In this document: one piece after another, positions 31,275 through 32,326 of the stretch
Layout: every line of letters starts with the position of its first letter
Position numbering within the stretch: the stretch's first letter is position 1
The notes under the pieces: generated by a model
Database searches by the model: none
Seen by the model: only the letters and a program-made list of their open reading frames with translations
Told to the model about the DNA's origin: nothing
Origin: an uncultured Flavobacteriaceae bacterium
GTDB lineage: Bacteria; Bacteroidota; Bacteroidia; Flavobacteriales; Flavobacteriaceae
Length of the DNA stretch: 32,326 bases
Direction of reading: 5' to 3'
NCBI GenBank assembly: GCA_937936275.1
Contig: CALHCJ010000017.1
Coordinates: forward strand, 1-32,326
Program-made: the position numbers and the translations under genes

Positions 31275-32326
31275 TTACTTCACTACAAATACTACATTAA
31301 TTAAAGAATTGTAATCGGACGGAGTAGCTATGATGTCATAGGTTAGTACACCTCCGGCACTAATAGTAAATTCTGCTGGCGTTGTATCAAATACTGTTGG
31401 ATCGGCGTAGGTTACATAGTAGTATAATTCTGTACGACCGTACGTAGGTATTGTTGGAGCATCTGTATCAGATGATGCCACTGGACTGCCGTATTGGTCA
31501 ATATATTCTTGGTATAAATCAACAGTTCTATTGTTACCCGTTGTAGAGGCGTCAATAGCAATTGAAGGCGGATAAAATATTCTAGCTGCTTTAGATGTTA
31601 TGGGTGCTATCGCTTGAATTACTTCTTGTACATTGGTTTCTAGAACTACTTCAGATGGTATTTTACCTGCATCGTCTACATCGATATCTACTCTTAAGTC
31701 TACTTCATCATCGAATTGATCATCAGTATTATCTAAATAAGGACTTAAATCGATTGGAGTAGCTGTTGGATCTCCTGTCAAACTAAGGTTATTACCTGTC
31801 AAGGATAAATCTTGATCATCGGTCGCGGGATCACCTGCCGGACCTTGAGGACCAGTTGCTCCTGCTGGGCCCTGGGCTCCTGTTGCTCCAGTAGGGCCTG
31901 CCGGGCCTGTTGCTCCCGCCGGACCAACATTTCCTTGTGGACCTTGTGCGCCCGTGGGGCCAGTTGGCCCTGGATCTCCCTGAGGGCCTTGTGCGCCATC
32001 ATTTCCGTCTGCGCCTGCTGGACCTGTTGGACCCGCTGGACCTTGTGCTCCGTCATTTCCATCTGCCCCGGCTGGACCTGCTGGGCCTTGCGGTCCTGTT
32101 GCGCCAGTGGCTCCTGGATCTCCTTGTGGACCTTGTGGCCCTGGATCACCCTGAGGACCTTGTGCGCCATCATTTCCATCTGCGCCTGCTGGACCTACTG
32201 GACCTTGCGGTCCTGTTGCTCCTGGATCTCCTTGAGGACCTTGTGCGCCATCATTTCCGTCTGCCCCGGCTGGACCTGTTGGACCCGCTGGACCTTGTGC
32301 TCCGTCATTTCCATCTGCCCCGGCTG
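31275..32326 (-). CDS. Collagen-like repeat protein, 5' end outside window
   Basis: The visible part is 349 codons, open to the window edge. At least 54 consecutive, uninterrupted G-x-y triplets are seen (31833-32326), rich in [18 protein letters not shown] and A-T-G. After this comes a non-collagen C-terminal part: [19 protein letters not shown], then a D-x-D-rich stretch and a beta-rich end ([14 protein letters not shown]). The collagen frame contains no ATG, GTG or TTG inside the window until TTG at 31802, so a start-based gene caller would list only the C-terminal part; the true start lies beyond 32326. Such proteins form triple helices and, in Bacteroidota, are often surface or filament components. 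Co-orientation with the T9SS type B protein and the second porP/sprF suggests one operon. No T9SS type B signal is seen at its own C-terminus. Confidence 0.85.
   Translation of the reverse strand, partial: AGADGNDGAQGPAGPTGPAGADGNDGAQGPQGDPGATGPQGPVGPAGADGNDGAQGPQGDPGPQGPQGDPGATGATGPQGPAGPAGADGNDGAQGPAGPTGPAGADGNDGAQGPQGDPGPTGPTGAQGPQGNVGPAGATGPAGPTGATGAQGPAGATGPQGPAGDPATDDQDLSLTGNNLSLTGDPTATPIDLSPYLDNTDDQFDDEVDLRVDIDVDDAGKIPSEVVLETNVQEVIQAIAPITSKAARIFYPPSIAIDASTTGNNRTVDLYQEYIDQYGSPVASSDTDAPTIPTYGRTELYYYVTYADPTVFDTTPAEFTISAGGVLTYDIIATPSDYNSLINVVFVVK
31833..32326 (-). repeat. Collagen-type G-x-y repeat with higher-order DNA repeat
   Basis: Five copies of the nine-residue unit A-D-G-N-D-G-A-Q-G are spaced through the array. 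Positions 32018-32074 and 32270-32326 are identical over 57 bases, 252 bases apart (28 triplets), and the second copy reaches the window edge, so the match may be longer. Confidence 0.9.

Noticed and set aside
31799-32179. A 126-residue open frame rich in Q, K, E and M on the minus strand
   Set aside because: It is the shifted frame of the collagen repeat. The G-x-y frame is unbroken for over 54 triplets and continues into a sensible C-terminal domain.

Overview
The window looks like chromosomal DNA from a marine-type member of the Flavobacteriaceae (Bacteroidota). It is AT-rich, nearly every gene lacks a strong Shine-Dalgarno, and several upstream regions carry the Bacteroidota -7 box TAnnTTTG. 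The gene content also fits: two PorP/SprF-family proteins, two proteins with the gliding-motility-associated (CHU_C, type B) C-terminal signal of the type IX secretion system (T9SS), DUF5916 outer-membrane proteins and a DUF4369 lipoprotein. No rRNA, tRNA, insertion sequence, phage gene or CRISPR array was seen.

Positions 1-18,000 are mainly housekeeping and envelope genes in short operons. In order they are: the tail of a DUF885 protein with a DoxX-like membrane protein; a small secreted protein made of two similar beta domains; an AraC-type regulator overlapping an AlkB-type dioxygenase; an S1/P1 nuclease divergent from a class A penicillin-binding protein; an SPFH / membrane protein / Arc-like repressor operon; two tandem DUF5916 paralogues; a Cof-type HAD phosphatase with a DUF819 membrane protein; and a DUF4369 lipoprotein. 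On the minus strand follows an operon of isopentenyl-diphosphate isomerase, a QueD/PTPS-type enzyme, mannose-6-phosphate isomerase and a small conserved protein. A TolB-like beta-propeller remnant interrupted by an in-frame stop lies upstream of that operon.

Positions 18,300-32,326 form a cell-surface locus. A giant adhesin of about 2,717 residues and a PorP/SprF gene run on the plus strand. Facing them on the minus strand are a collagen-like protein that runs off the window end, a second T9SS type B protein with cadherin-like and calcium-binding repeats, and a second PorP/SprF gene. The likely logic, inferred from the SprB/SprF pair of Flavobacterium johnsoniae, is that each large adhesin is exported by T9SS with the help of the PorP/SprF protein encoded beside it. 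The collagen-like protein may be a further component of the second set.

The most notable points are: the convergent pair of adhesin+SprF sets with a collagen-like partner; the ordered two-module repeat architecture of the giant adhesin, with one near-identical DNA tract suggesting recent exchange; a domain nested inside its second HYR domain; the perfect 57-bp repeat in the collagen region; the SPFH/membrane/Arc operon; and two genes whose only plausible start is TTG.
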